64,000 bases of DNA, from the NCBI RefSeq assembly GCF_900143515.1, contig NZ_FSQT01000001.1, positions 1,426,001 through 1,490,000 on the forward strand, read 5' to 3'. Shown piece by piece: positions 20,292 through 30,177 of this stretch. The notes under the pieces were generated by a model. That model did not search any database, was not told where the DNA came from, and worked only from the letters and a program-made list of their open reading frames with translations. Each line of letters begins with the position of its first letter. The stretch's first letter is position 1. Position numbers and translations under genes: made by a program. The DNA comes from Micromonospora cremea. Its GTDB lineage: Bacteria > Actinomycetota > Actinomycetes > Mycobacteriales > Micromonosporaceae.

Positions 20292-20715
20292 GCGCAGGGA
20301 TCAGGGCCACGACGACCCCGACCGTGACTGGCAGAGGACGGCAAGCTCCTGGGGACGCCACAGCTCGCACCTGGCAAAGAAATCCGGGGCGGACGACGAA
20401 CCGTATGGACTTATCGCACGTTTGCGCAGGTATTGGTGTGCGCACATCGATCCCCACCCGAAATGGGACTAAACCGCGCCTTGACGCAGGAATCCTTGAC
20501 GCAGGAATCAGAGCGGATGGCGATCGCCGACCGGAGACGGCGCCGGCAACAACGCCCCGGGCAAGAAGGTCGTCCCGGAGTCGAGGGCTTGGCGGACCCG
20601 CGCAGGAATCGGACCGCACCGAACAACCTGCCGGGATGGGACGTGCCGGACCCCCGGGTCCGAACGGACGGCGACCACCGACGGGGTGGGGCCCGCCGTG
20701 CCCGGCGCAGGGATC
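20292..20715 (+). repeat. Dispersed short repeats (A/G)CGCAGG(A/G)ATC
   Basis: Five copies of an 11-bp word start near 20292, 20484, 20499, 20600 and 20705. The copies at 20484 and 20499 are part of a perfect 15-bp tandem (TTGACGCAGGAATCC-type unit). The last three are about 100 bp apart. No gene is supported in 19483-20846; the frames that stay open are Arg/Pro/Gly-rich without domain signals. Confidence 0.6.
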
Positions 20716-20756
20716 AAGCCTGACCGCCCGGAGCCGGGCACGGCGGGCCCCACCCC
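20683..20756. repeat. Long perfect hairpin
   Basis: A 24-bp perfect GC-rich inverted repeat (arms 20683-20706 and 20733-20756) with a 26-nt loop that contains one of the CGCAGGGATC words. It is 90 bp upstream of the histidine phosphatase start and could act as a terminator or structured RNA element. Confidence 0.7.
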
Positions 20757-20846
20757 GCCCCACACGGACCCGGCACCTCCAGTCAAACCCCCGCACCCGG
20801 GAGCCCGCGACGATCAAAGGCCTGGAGCAGGCCATAGGGTGGTCCC

Positions 20847-21551
20847 GTGGCGACCCTTCTGCTTCTGCGACACGGCCGGACCACCGCGAACGCGGACGGT
20901 GGGCTGGCCGGCCGCCAGCCCGTCGAGTTGGACGAGACGGGCCGGGCCCAGGCGACCGCGGTGGGGGAGCGGCTGCGGGGGGTGCCGCTCGCGGCGGTGG
21001 TGACCAGTCCACTGATCCGCTGCCTGCAGACACTGGAGCTGGCGCTTCCGCAGGCCGCTCCGGTGGTCGAGGAGGGCTTGATCGAGTGCGACTACGGCAG
21101 CTGGGAGGGGCAGGCGCTGAAGAAGCTCGCCAAGGAGCCGCTCTGGCCGGTGGTCCAGCAGCACCCCAGCGCGGTGGTCTTCCCGGACGGGGAGGCGATG
21201 GCCGCGATGGCGGCGCGTGCGGTGGCGGCGGTGCGCTCGTGGGACGCCCGGGTGAGCGCCGAGCATGGGCCCGAGGCGGTCTGGCTGGCCTGCAGCCACG
21301 GTGATGTGATCAAGGCCATTGTGGCGGACGCGCTCGGCGTACACCTGGATCTTTTTCAGCGGATCGTGGCCGACCCGGCGTCGGTGACCGCGATCCGCTA
21401 CACGCCGTTGCGGCCGTTCCTGATCCGGCTCAACGACACCGGCGGCGACCTCACCGCCCTGGTGCCGCCGCCGCGCAAGCGGCGTCGGCGGGCGACCCGC
21501 GCGGGTGATTCCGACGCGGCCGTCGGCGGTGGGGCCGGTGCGCCACGATGA
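20847..21551 (+). CDS. Histidine phosphatase family protein (MSMEG_4193-type)
   Basis: A 234-residue member of the phosphoglycerate-mutase-like superfamily. The catalytic RHG motif is at residues 8-10 (LLLLRHGRTTAN) and the second His is in ACSHGDVIKA. The C-terminus is a basic tail. The sub-family is the one next to DUF3090, SCO1664-type and mshC genes in actinobacteria, as here. Its physiological substrate is unknown. A GTG start at 20847 fits the conserved N-terminal strand. Confidence 0.9.
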   Translation: MATLLLLRHGRTTANADGGLAGRQPVELDETGRAQATAVGERLRGVPLAAVVTSPLIRCLQTLELALPQAAPVVEEGLIECDYGSWEGQALKKLAKEPLWPVVQQHPSAVVFPDGEAMAAMAARAVAAVRSWDARVSAEHGPEAVWLACSHGDVIKAIVADALGVHLDLFQRIVADPASVTAIRYTPLRPFLIRLNDTGGDLTALVPPPRKRRRRATRAGDSDAAVGGGAGAPR

Positions 21552-21747
21552 CCGTGGCCACGACGCCTCCGCCCACCCACCGCGCCGGCACAGGCCGGGT
21601 CACGGACCGTCCGTCTCGGGTGCCGGCAGGCGGCCGAGGGGCCGCCACGCCCGGGTGCAGCCACCGGTACGCCGGGCGCGCCGCCGCCGGGGCGATTCGG
21701 GTCGGTGGGGTGCGCGATGCCATGGCGGGCCGGATAGGGTCGTGGGT

Positions 21748-22329
21748 ATGACCCACCAGGTGCACGCCTTCGAACCGCCGGAGCGGTTCGTCGCCGGGAC
21801 CGTCGGCCCGCCGGGAGAGCGCACGTTCTTCCTGCAGGCTCGCGGCGGCGGCCGGCTGGTCAGCGTCGCGCTGGAGAAGGTCCAGGTGTCCCTGCTCGCC
21901 GAGAAGCTGGAGGAGCTACTCACCGAGGCGCAGCGGCGCTTCGGCGTGGACCTGCCCGAGCTGGCGCCGGTCGTGGGCGACAACGAGCCACTGGACACTC
22001 CGGTCGACGAGGAGTTCCGGGTAGGGACCCTCGGGCTGGCCTTCGACGTGGACACCGCGACCGTGGTGATCGAAGCGATCGCCGCGGGCGAGGTGGAAGC
22101 CGAAGTCGAGCTGGGCGACGAGGACGACGAGGACGACGAGGACGAGGACGACGAGCCGGACGAGGACCTCGACCGCCTCCGGGTCCGGCTCACCCCGCAG
22201 GCGACCCGCCAGTTCATCGAGCGGGCCCGGCGAGTGGTGAACGCGGGCCGGCCGCCGTGCCCGCTGTGCGGCCAGCCGTTGGACCCCGCCGGGCACCTCT
22301 GCCCGCGGCACAACGGTTACCACCGGTGA
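21748..22329 (+). CDS. DUF3090 family protein
   Basis: A 193-residue protein typical of DUF3090 (MTHQVHAFEPPERFVAGTVG start, FFLQARGGGRLVSVALEK). A run of Asp/Glu follows near 130-150. The C-terminal CPLCGQPL...CPRHNGYHR segment looks like a small zinc ribbon. Function is unknown; genomic linkage to the upstream phosphatase and to mshC is conserved in actinobacteria. The stop overlaps the next gene's GTG. Confidence 0.9.
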   Translation: MTHQVHAFEPPERFVAGTVGPPGERTFFLQARGGGRLVSVALEKVQVSLLAEKLEELLTEAQRRFGVDLPELAPVVGDNEPLDTPVDEEFRVGTLGLAFDVDTATVVIEAIAAGEVEAEVELGDEDDEDDEDEDDEPDEDLDRLRVRLTPQATRQFIERARRVVNAGRPPCPLCGQPLDPAGHLCPRHNGYHR

Positions 22330-23144
22330 CGTCGTCCGGCCTCCAGCCCCGCCAGGACGGCGACGCAGCGCTGCGGCTGTTGCGTGACGGCTCGCTCGAC
22401 CTGGAAGGTCGGCTGGTCGACGCGTCGAACACGACCCTGCGCGGCATTCTGACGCTGGACGACGTCTCCGCCCGCTGTGTCTACAAGCCGGTCCGTGGCG
22501 AGCGCCCACTCTGGGACTTTCCGGACGGCACCCTCGCGGGCCGGGAGGTCTCGGCGTACCTGGTCTCCCGGGCCACCGGCTGGGACCTGGTGCCGCCCAC
22601 GGTGCTCCGCGACGGCCCGTTCGGACCGGGCTCCTGCCAGCTCTGGATCGACGAGCCGGAGGACGCCGAGCCGCTGGTCGGGTTCGTGCCCGCCGAGGAG
22701 CTGCCGCCGCGCTGGTTTCCGATCGCCGCGGCCCGTGACGACGACGGCGCCGCGTACGCGCTGGCGCATGCCGACGACCCGCGGCTGGCCCGGCTCGCGG
22801 TGCTCGACGCGGTGATCAACAATGCCGACCGCAAGGGTGGCCACGTGCTGGTCGGCGCCGACGACCGGATCTACGGCGTGGACCACGGGGTGAGCTTCCA
22901 CGTCGAGGACAAGCTGCGTACGGTGCTCTGGGGCTGGGCCGGGAAGCAGCTGCCGCCGGACGCCGTGGAGATGCTCGACGGGCTCGCCGGCCAGGTCGCC
23001 GGGGCGCTCGGCGAGGAGCTGGCCGACCACCTGACGATCAGCGAGATCGCCGAGCTGGCCGCCCGCATCGACGTGTTGCGGCAGACCTGCCGGTTCCCGC
23101 AGCCACCGGAGGACTGGCCGGCGGTGCCCTGGCCGCCCATGTGA
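22326..23144 (+). CDS. SCO1664-family protein (kinase-like fold)
   Basis: A 272-residue protein of the family found between DUF3090 and mshC. Motifs CVYKPVRGERPLWDFPDG, NNADRKGGHVLV and IYGVDHGVSFH resemble the phosphoinositide 3/4-kinase-like catalytic core (Lys in YKP, Asp-Asn-x-x-x-Gly, Asp in VDHG). It may be a small-molecule or protein kinase linked to mycothiol, but the activity is not established. A GTG start at 22326 overlaps the DUF3090 stop by 4 nt. Confidence 0.85.
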   Translation: MTSSGLQPRQDGDAALRLLRDGSLDLEGRLVDASNTTLRGILTLDDVSARCVYKPVRGERPLWDFPDGTLAGREVSAYLVSRATGWDLVPPTVLRDGPFGPGSCQLWIDEPEDAEPLVGFVPAEELPPRWFPIAAARDDDGAAYALAHADDPRLARLAVLDAVINNADRKGGHVLVGADDRIYGVDHGVSFHVEDKLRTVLWGWAGKQLPPDAVEMLDGLAGQVAGALGEELADHLTISEIAELAARIDVLRQTCRFPQPPEDWPAVPWPPM

Positions 23145-23210
23145 TCCACTGTCATTTTGATCACCCGTGGGGCGGCCCGGGGCGGTCCTGGGGCTGGCTA
23201 GGCTGAAGCC

Positions 23211-24449
23211 ATGGAGTCTTGGGCGGGACACGAGGTGCCACGGCTGCCGGGCAGGGGCGAGCCGTTGGCGTTGTACGACTCGGCGCGGCAGAGCGTCCAC
23301 CCGAGTGAGCCGGACGAAGCGGGAAGCATGTACGTCTGCGGCATCACCCCGTACGACGCCACGCACCTCGGCCACGCCGCCACCATGATCACCTTTGACC
23401 TGGTGCAGCGGATGTGGCGCGACGCCGGCCGTCCGGTGCGCTACGTGCAGAACGTCACCGACATCGACGACCCGCTGCTGGAGCGGGCCGCCCGTGACGG
23501 CGAGGACTGGGTGGTCCTGGCGATGCGCGAGACGGCGTTGTTCCGGGAGGACATGGAGGCGCTGCGGATCATCCCGCCGGCGCACTACGTGGGCGCGGTC
23601 GAGTCGATCCCGGACATCGCCGACAAGGTCGAGGTGCTGCTCAAGGACGGGGCCGCCTACCGGCTCGACGACGGCACCGGCGACGTCTACTTCGACGTCT
23701 CCGCCTCGCCCCGGTTCGGCTACGAGTCCAACCTGACCCGGGAGCAGATGCTAAAGATCTTCCCGGAGCGCGGCGGTGACCCGGACCGGGTCGGCAAGCG
23801 CGACCCGCTGGACCCGCTGCTGTGGCGCGGCGCCCGCGAGGGCGAGCCGTCCTGGCCGGGCGGGGAGCTGGGCCCCGGTCGCCCGGGTTGGCACATCGAG
23901 TGCGCGGTGATCGCGCTGAACCTGCTCGGCGACCGGATCGACGTGCAGGGCGGCGGCAACGACCTGCTGTTCCCGCATCACGAGGCGTCCGCCGCGCACG
24001 CCGAGCGGCTCACCGGCCAGGCGCCGTTCGCCGAGCACTACGTGCACGCCGGGATGATCGGCCTGGACGGCGAGAAGATGTCGAAGTCCCGCGGCAACCT
24101 GGTCTTCGTGTCCCGGCTGCGCGCCGACAAGGTCGACCCGATGGCGGTCCGGCTGGCACTGATGTCCGGGCACTACCGCAGCGACCGCACGTGGACCGAC
24201 GAGCTGCTGACCGCTGCTCAGGAGCGGCTGGCCCGCTGGCGCCGGGCCGCCGCGGCGCCCGCCGGGCCGTCCGGGGCCGAGCTGCTGGCCGGGGTGCGCG
24301 AGCGCCTCGCCGACGACCTCGACACCCCCGGCGCCCTGGCCGTGGCCGACCGCTGGGCCGACGCAACCCTCGCCGGCACCACGGATGACCCCGAAGCGCC
24401 CGCCCTCTTCGCGAACACGGTGGACGCCCTCCTAGGCATCCGCCTCTAA
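23211..24449 (+). CDS. mshC: Cysteine:GlcN-Ins ligase (mycothiol biosynthesis)
   Basis: A 412-residue class I cysteinyl-tRNA-synthetase-like enzyme. It joins cysteine to glucosaminyl-inositol with ATP, the third step of mycothiol synthesis. Motifs: zinc ligand Cys in [16 protein letters not shown] (HIGH-type), [21 protein letters not shown] and KMSKS-type [10 protein letters not shown]. It is shorter than cysteinyl-tRNA synthetase and lacks the anticodon-binding C-terminus, which together with the upstream SCO1664 cluster identifies mshC. The ATG at 23211 is 66 bp after the previous stop. Confidence 0.96.
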   Translation: MESWAGHEVPRLPGRGEPLALYDSARQSVHPSEPDEAGSMYVCGITPYDATHLGHAATMITFDLVQRMWRDAGRPVRYVQNVTDIDDPLLERAARDGEDWVVLAMRETALFREDMEALRIIPPAHYVGAVESIPDIADKVEVLLKDGAAYRLDDGTGDVYFDVSASPRFGYESNLTREQMLKIFPERGGDPDRVGKRDPLDPLLWRGAREGEPSWPGGELGPGRPGWHIECAVIALNLLGDRIDVQGGGNDLLFPHHEASAAHAERLTGQAPFAEHYVHAGMIGLDGEKMSKSRGNLVFVSRLRADKVDPMAVRLALMSGHYRSDRTWTDELLTAAQERLARWRRAAAAPAGPSGAELLAGVRERLADDLDTPGALAVADRWADATLAGTTDDPEAPALFANTVDALLGIRL

Positions 24450-24502
24450 CCCACCCAGCCCCGCCCTGCCCCTGCCCCTGCCCCCACCCCCGCCGTCACC
24501 CC

Positions 24503-24563
24503 GTTGATCATGAGGTTGGCGGGCGATTCGATCTCTGTCGGACCCGTCAACCCCATGATCGAC
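24503..24563. repeat. Dispersed intergenic palindrome, GATCATG family
   Basis: Imperfect 21-bp inverted repeat (arms 24503-24523 and 24543-24563, 18 of 21 positions), beginning GTTGATCATGAGGTTG. A related palindrome lies at 55352-55412. It sits between the mshC stop and the convergent GntR stop, so it may terminate both. Confidence 0.7.
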
Positions 24564-24590
24564 AGGGTGGGCGGGGGTCGGCGGGGCGGG

Positions 24591-25382
24591 TTAGCCCAGG
24601 ACCAGGCCGGGGTCGGGGGTCGGGTCCGGGGTTGGGCCGGGGATCTTGTACTCCTCGGTGAGGGTGGTCATCGGGCCGGGCCAGGTGGCCTGGGCCACCT
24701 CGATCGGCTTGCGGTGGGCGTCGTACGCGACGTGCAGCAGGTGCAGCACCGGGGTGTCAGGCCGGATCTGAAGGGTCTCGGCCTCCTCCCGGCTGGGCTG
24801 GCGCGCGCTGATCGTGTCGGTGGCCGAGACGTACCGCCGTCCGGTGGCTTCCTCGGCCTCCTGGTAGAGCGGCCGACCGAACGCCTCGGCGCGCTCCAGC
24901 GACGTGCCGGCGGTGTCGGTGGGCAGGAACCAGGAGGCGCCCACCTCGACGGGAGAGTCGTCGGTGCGGACCAGGTGCCGGCGGCAGAGCAGGTCGGTGC
25001 CGTCGGGCACCCCGAACGCGTCGGCGACCTCGGCCGGGGCGGGGGAGCGGCCGACCGAGACGAGCTGTTGCCGGTACCTGGCGGCCAGGTCGGTGTGGTA
25101 GCCGCGGAAGCCGCCGTACCGGCCGCGGGAGAGCCGGTTGAGCCGGCGGCGGGTGCCGCGGACGTACGTACCGGAGCCAGGTTTGGTGATCAGGATGCCC
25201 TCGACCCGCAGCTGGTCGACGGCGCGTTGCACGGTCTGCTTGGCGACGCCGAACATCTCGGCGATGGCCGGGATGGACGGCAGCCGCTCGCCGGGGGCCC
25301 AGTCGCCGCGGCGGACCTGGGCCTTGAGCTGCGCGGCGATCTGCCGGTGCGGGAACTCGGCGGCCCCGGGGTTGATCTGCAT
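24591..25382 (-). CDS. GntR-family regulator with UTRA domain
   Basis: A 263-residue regulator. The winged HTH is at about 10-75 (QIAAQLKAQVRRGDWAPGER, LPSIPAIAEMFGVAKQTVQRA). A UTRA-type effector domain occupies about 95-245. The C-terminus is a Pro/Asp repeat tail. The ATG at 25382 follows AAGGAGGCGGGT. A palindrome CTAGGTTCCTAG 21 bp upstream is a plausible autoregulatory operator. Ligand and targets are unknown. Confidence 0.9.
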   Translation of the reverse strand: MQINPGAAEFPHRQIAAQLKAQVRRGDWAPGERLPSIPAIAEMFGVAKQTVQRAVDQLRVEGILITKPGSGTYVRGTRRRLNRLSRGRYGGFRGYHTDLAARYRQQLVSVGRSPAPAEVADAFGVPDGTDLLCRRHLVRTDDSPVEVGASWFLPTDTAGTSLERAEAFGRPLYQEAEEATGRRYVSATDTISARQPSREEAETLQIRPDTPVLHLLHVAYDAHRKPIEVAQATWPGPMTTLTEEYKIPGPTPDPTPDPGLVLG

Positions 25383-25402
25383 ACCCGCCTCCTTGATCAC
25401 AG

Positions 25403-25414
25403 CTAGGTTCCTAG
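25403..25414. promoter_or_regulatory. Palindrome upstream of the GntR gene
   Basis: CTAGGTTCCTAG is a 5+5 bp inverted repeat with a 2-nt centre, 21 bp upstream of the GntR start codon. Autoregulation by the GntR protein is inferred from position. Confidence 0.45.
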
Positions 25415-25479
25415 GATGCAGTAGTGGGTGTGACCTCGCCACCCCGGACACGCGGAAACGCGCCACCGAGCACGAAAAA

Positions 25480-25508
25480 GGGGCCCCGGACACGAGGTCC
25501 GGGGCCCG
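25480..25508 (-). terminator. Intrinsic terminator of the PAC2 gene
   Basis: On the minus strand an 11-bp GC-rich stem with a 5-nt loop is followed by TTTTT, the textbook Rho-independent form and unusual in this GC-rich window. It lies 22 bp after the PAC2 gene stop. Confidence 0.85.
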
Positions 25509-25529
25509 CAGGAAACGGGGTGACGGGCG

Positions 25530-26399
25530 TTACCAGGAGCCGGCGGTGGGGCCGGCCGAACCGCCCCGACGGCGCAGGTACTTCTCGAACTCCTGGGCGA
25601 TCTCGTCACCGGTCAGCGGGGTGATCCCCTCGTCGCCGACCCGCTCCTCCAGCTCGCGGACGTACTCGCCCAACTCGGCGTCCTGCTCGGCGGCGCTGCG
25701 TACGCGCTGCTCCCACTCGGCAGACTCCTCGGCCAGGTCGGCCATCGGCACCGGCAGGTCGAGAACCTCCTCGACGCGGTGCAGCAGGGCGACGGTGGCC
25801 TTGGGGCAGGGCGGGTTGTTGGCGTAGTGCGGCACGTGCACCCAGAACGAGACGGCGTCCACCTCGGCGCGGGCGCACGCGTCGTGCAGCACGCCGACGA
25901 TGCCGGTCGGCCCGTCGTACCGGGTCGGGGTGAGCTGGTAGCGCTCGGCGGCCTGCGCGTCGGAGGCGCTGCCGCTGATCGGCAGCGGCCGGGTGTACGG
26001 CACGTCGGCGAGCAACGCGCCGAGCAGCACGATCCGCTCCACCTCGAGGCTGTGGCAGATCTCCAGCACCTGCTCGCAGAACGTCCGCCAGCGCATGCTC
26101 GGCTCGATGCCCCGGATCAGCACCACGTCCCGCTCGGTGCCCTCCGGGCTGGCCACCATGAACCGCGTCGTGGGCCACTCCACGCGGCGGGTCTCCCCGT
26201 CGGCCATCGTGATGGTCGGTCGGCTGACCTGGAAGTCGTAGAAGTCCTCCGGGTCCAGCTCGCTGACCTGCCGGGCGTTCCAGACCTGCTCCAGGTGCTC
26301 GACCGCCGCGGTGGAGGCGTCGGCGGCGTCGTTCCAGCCCTCGAACGCGGCGATGGCCACCGGGGACCGCAGCACCGGCAGTCCGTCGAACTCGGTCAC
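25530..26399 (-). CDS. PAC2 family protein
   Basis: A 289-residue PAC2 (proteasome-assembly-chaperone-like) protein. Typical features are VAIAAFEGWNDAADAS at the N-terminus, PTTRFMVASPEGTERDVVLIRGIEP in the middle and YANNPPCPKATVALL. Actinomycetes with 20S proteasomes carry several such proteins; their client is not known. A GTG start at 26399. The start codon overlaps the stop of a doubtful upstream mini-frame. It is divergent from metH. Confidence 0.9.
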   Translation of the reverse strand: MTEFDGLPVLRSPVAIAAFEGWNDAADASTAAVEHLEQVWNARQVSELDPEDFYDFQVSRPTITMADGETRRVEWPTTRFMVASPEGTERDVVLIRGIEPSMRWRTFCEQVLEICHSLEVERIVLLGALLADVPYTRPLPISGSASDAQAAERYQLTPTRYDGPTGIVGVLHDACARAEVDAVSFWVHVPHYANNPPCPKATVALLHRVEEVLDLPVPMADLAEESAEWEQRVRSAAEQDAELGEYVRELEERVGDEGITPLTGDEIAQEFEKYLRRRGGSAGPTAGSW

Positions 26400-26661
26400 G
26401 CCGTCACCTCACCCTGCTCGTCGCGGTCGACGCCGGGGCCGCGCCCGGTCGTCGGGCCGGGGGGCACGGTGGCGTCCCTGTTGTCCTTCACGTCCGTCAG
26501 CCTACGTGCCGGGCCGGGGTGCGGCCCGTCGGCCGCGCCGGTCGGCCCGACCCACGACCACGCATACGACGACGAACCGGACAACGTGATCCCGGTGACA
26601 CAATATGGGATCGGGCGCGGACGGCGGTGGAGTGCGATGGCCGTCGCACTAACCTGAACGG

Positions 26662-29600
26662 GTGCGGACTTCGTTGATGGATGTGCTGGCCGACCGGATC
26701 CTCATCGCCGACGGGGCGATGGGCACGATGCTGCATGCCGCGGACCTCACGCTCGACGACTTCGACGGGCTGGAGGGGTGCAACGAGATCCTCAACGTCA
26801 CCCGGCCGGACGTGGTGCGCGGCGTGCACGACGCCTACCTGACCGCCGGCGCGGACTGCGTGGAGACCAACACGTTTGGCGCCAACCTGGCCAACCTCGG
26901 CGAGTACGACATCCCGCACCGCATCCGGGAGCTGTCCGAGGCGGGGGCCCGGATCGCCCGGGAGGCCGCCGACGCGGCCAGCACCCCGCAGCGGCCCCGG
27001 TTCGTACTCGGCTCGATCGGGCCGGGCACCAAGCTGCCCACCCTCGGGCACGCCGACTACGCGACCCTGCGCGACGCGTACCAGGAGAACGCCGCCGGGC
27101 TGATCGTCGGCGGGTCGGACGCGCTGATCATCGAGACCTGCCAGGACCTGCTCCAGGTCAAGGCCGCGGTGGTGGGGTCGAAGCGGGCGATGGCCGAGCT
27201 GGGCCAGCCGGTGCCGATCATCTGCCACGTCGCCGTGGAGACCACCGGCACGATGCTGGTGGGCAGCGAGATCGGCGCGGCGCTGGCGGCGATCGAGCCG
27301 CTCGGGGTGGACCTGATCGGGCTGAACTGCTCCACCGGCCCGGCGGAGATGAGCGAGCACCTGCGGTACCTGTCGCAGCACTCCCGCATCCCCGTGTCGG
27401 TGATGCCGAACGCGGGCCTGCCGGTGCTGACCGCCGACGGGGCGTACTTCCCGCTGACTCCCGTGGAGCTGGCCGACGCGCTGGAGCGGTTCATCACCGA
27501 GTACGGCGTGGGCCTGGTCGGCGGCTGCTGCGGCACCACCCCGGAACACATCCAGGTGCTGGCTGAGCGGCTGCACGGTGTCACCGCCGCGTCCCGTGAG
27601 CCGCGGCACGAGGCGGGCGTCTCCTCGGTGTACCACCCGGTGCCGTTCGCCCAGGACGCCTCGGTGCTGATGGTGGGGGAGCGGACCAACGCCAACGGTT
27701 CCAAGGCGTTCCGGGAGGCGATGCTGGCGGGGGACTGGCGGGCCTGCGTGGAGATCGCCCGCAGCCAGGCGCGCGACGGCTCGCACCTGCTTGACCTCTG
27801 CGTGGACTACGTGGGCCGCGACGGCACCCAGGACATGCGGGAGCTGGCGGGCCGCTTCGCCACCGCGTCGACTCTGCCGATCATGCTGGACTCCACCGAG
27901 CCGGCCGTCGTCGAGGCCGGGCTGGAGAAGCTCGGCGGCCGGTGCGTCGTCAACTCGGTGAACTTCGAGGACGGCGACGGCCCCGACTCCCGGTACGCGC
28001 GGGTGATGCCGGTCGTGCGGGAGCACGGCGCGGCGGTGGTGGCGCTGCTCATCGACGAGGAGGGGCAGGCGCGTACCCGGGAGTGGAAGGTCCGGGTCGC
28101 GGCGCGGCTGATCGACGACCTGACCGGCCGCTGGGGGATGGACCGCGCCGACATTCTCATCGACGCGCTGACCTTCCCGATCGCCACCGGGCAGGAGGAG
28201 ACCCGCCGCGACGGCCTCGAGACGATCGAGGCGATCCGGGAGATCGCCCGCCGCTACCCGGGAGTGAACTTCACCCTGGGCATCTCGAACATCTCGTTCG
28301 GCCTCAACCCGGCGGCCCGGCAGGTGCTCAACTCGGTGTTCCTGCACGAGTGTGTGCAGGCCGGGCTGACCTCGGCGATCGTGCACGCCAGCAAGATCCT
28401 GCCGATGTCGAAGATCCCCGAGGAGCAGCGCGAGGTCGCGCTGGACTTGGTCTACGACCGGCGCCGCGAGGGGTACGACCCGGTGCAGCGCTTCCTCGAA
28501 CTCTTCGAGGGGGTCGACGTGACCAGCGCGCGGGCGAGCCGGGCGCAGGAGTTGGCCGCGCTGCCGCTGGACGAGCGGCTCAAGCGGCGGATCATCGACG
28601 GTGAGCGCAACGGCCTGGAGGCCGACCTGGACGCCGCGATGACCGGCGGCCGGTCCCCGCTGTCGATCATCAACGACATCCTGCTGGATGGGATGAAGGT
28701 GGTCGGCGAGCTGTTCGGCTCCGGGCAGATGCAGCTGCCGTTCGTGCTCCAGTCCGCCGAGGTGATGAAGACCGCGGTGGCCTACCTGGAGCCGCACATG
28801 GAGACCACGGAGGACGGCGGCAAGGGCCGGATCGTGCTGGCCACCGTGCGCGGAGACGTGCACGACATCGGCAAGAACCTGGTCGACATCATTTTGTCCA
28901 ACAACGGCTACGAGGTGGTGAACATCGGCATCAAGCAGCCGATCAGCGCCATCCTGGACGCCGCAGAGCAGCACCGGGCCGACGCGATCGGCATGTCCGG
29001 GCTGCTGGTCAAGAGCACCGTGATCATGAAGGAGAACCTGGCCGAGATGGCCACCCGCGGTGTCGCGGAGCGTTGGCCGGTGCTGCTGGGCGGGGCGGCG
29101 CTCACCCGGGCGTACGTCGAGGACGACCTGCGCTCGACGTTCCCGGGGCAGGTGCACTACGCGCGGGACGCGTTCGAGGGGCTCTCCCTGATGGACCGGG
29201 TGATGACCGCCAAGCGCGGCGGCGCGCCGGTGGTCGACCCGGAGCGGGAGGCGGCGCTGGCGGCCCGGCGGGCGCGCCGGGAGCGGCAGCGCACGGTGGT
29301 CACCGAGTCGCTGCCGGAGCTGCACGACTCGTCGGTCCGCTCCGACGTGGCCGCGGACGTGGCGGTGCCCACCCCGCCGTTCCTGGGCACCCGGGTGGTC
29401 AAGGGCGTGCCGATGGCCGACTACGCGGCGCTGCTCGACGAGCGGGCCACCTTCCTCGGGCAGTGGGGGCTGCGCGGCGCCCGGGGCGGCGGCGGTCCGT
29501 CCTATGAGGAGCTGGTGGAGACCGAGGGCCGGCCGCGCCTGCGCTACTGGCTGGACCGGCTGATCGCCGACCAGGTGCTGGAGGCGGCCGTCGTGTACGG

Positions 29601-30177
29601 CTACTTCCCGGCGTACTCCGAGGGCAACGACCTGGTGGTGCTGGACGAGAACGGGCACGCCGAGCGGGCCCGGTTCTCCTTCCCCCGGCAGCGGCAGGAG
29701 CGGCGGCTCTGCCTGGCGGACTTCTTCCGGCCCAAGGGCGACCAGCTCGACGTGGTCGCGCTGCAACTGGTCACCGTCGGTCAGCCGGTCAGCGAGTACG
29801 CGGCGAAGCTGTTCGCCCGCAACGAGTACCGCGACTACCTGGAGGTGCACGGCCTCTCCGTGCAGCTCACCGAGGCCCTCGCCGAGTACTGGCACCGGCG
29901 CATCCGCACCGAGCTGACCCTGCCCGACGGCCGCACGCTCGCCGAGGACGATCCGGCGGACCTGGCGGGCCTGCTGCGCAACGACTACCGGGGCTGCCGG
30001 TACGCGTTCGGCTACCCGGCCTGCCCGGACCTGGAGGACCGGGCGAAGATCGTGCAGCTGCTCGGGTCGGAGCGGATCGGCGTGGAGCTGTCCGAGGAGT
30101 TCCAGCTGATGCCCGAGCAGGCCACCGACGCGATTGTGGTCCACCACCCGGAGGCGAGCTACTTCAACGCCAAGTAG
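26662..30177 (+). CDS. metH: Cobalamin-dependent methionine synthase
   Basis: A 1171-residue methionine synthase. Domain order: homocysteine/zinc domain 1-310 (zinc ligands Cys223 in LNCSTGP and Cys289-Cys290 in GGCCGTTP), methyltetrahydrofolate domain about 330-590, cobalamin domain with DVHDIGKNLV (axial His734) and SGLLVKST, and the SAM-activation domain at the C-terminus. It transfers the methyl group from methyltetrahydrofolate to homocysteine. A GTG start at 26662. No cobalamin riboswitch is visible upstream. The 3' end sequence recurs twice downstream, which suggests an insertion target. Confidence 0.97.
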   Translation: MRTSLMDVLADRILIADGAMGTMLHAADLTLDDFDGLEGCNEILNVTRPDVVRGVHDAYLTAGADCVETNTFGANLANLGEYDIPHRIRELSEAGARIAREAADAASTPQRPRFVLGSIGPGTKLPTLGHADYATLRDAYQENAAGLIVGGSDALIIETCQDLLQVKAAVVGSKRAMAELGQPVPIICHVAVETTGTMLVGSEIGAALAAIEPLGVDLIGLNCSTGPAEMSEHLRYLSQHSRIPVSVMPNAGLPVLTADGAYFPLTPVELADALERFITEYGVGLVGGCCGTTPEHIQVLAERLHGVTAASREPRHEAGVSSVYHPVPFAQDASVLMVGERTNANGSKAFREAMLAGDWRACVEIARSQARDGSHLLDLCVDYVGRDGTQDMRELAGRFATASTLPIMLDSTEPAVVEAGLEKLGGRCVVNSVNFEDGDGPDSRYARVMPVVREHGAAVVALLIDEEGQARTREWKVRVAARLIDDLTGRWGMDRADILIDALTFPIATGQEETRRDGLETIEAIREIARRYPGVNFTLGISNISFGLNPAARQVLNSVFLHECVQAGLTSAIVHASKILPMSKIPEEQREVALDLVYDRRREGYDPVQRFLELFEGVDVTSARASRAQELAALPLDERLKRRIIDGERNGLEADLDAAMTGGRSPLSIINDILLDGMKVVGELFGSGQMQLPFVLQSAEVMKTAVAYLEPHMETTEDGGKGRIVLATVRGDVHDIGKNLVDIILSNNGYEVVNIGIKQPISAILDAAEQHRADAIGMSGLLVKSTVIMKENLAEMATRGVAERWPVLLGGAALTRAYVEDDLRSTFPGQVHYARDAFEGLSLMDRVMTAKRGGAPVVDPEREAALAARRARRERQRTVVTESLPELHDSSVRSDVAADVAVPTPPFLGTRVVKGVPMADYAALLDERATFLGQWGLRGARGGGGPSYEELVETEGRPRLRYWLDRLIADQVLEAAVVYGYFPAYSEGNDLVVLDENGHAERARFSFPRQRQERRLCLADFFRPKGDQLDVVALQLVTVGQPVSEYAAKLFARNEYRDYLEVHGLSVQLTEALAEYWHRRIRTELTLPDGRTLAEDDPADLAGLLRNDYRGCRYAFGYPACPDLEDRAKIVQLLGSERIGVELSEEFQLMPEQATDAIVVHHPEASYFNAK

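Noticed and set aside
19670..20715. CRISPR array
   Set aside because: The repeats are short, degenerate, unevenly spaced and not separated by uniform spacers, and no cas genes are present.
26400..26661. Cobalamin riboswitch or small gene between PAC2 and metH
   Set aside because: No B12-box-like sequence is visible. A 31- to 62-residue frame ending in a GTGA overlap exists but is low-complexity and unsupported.
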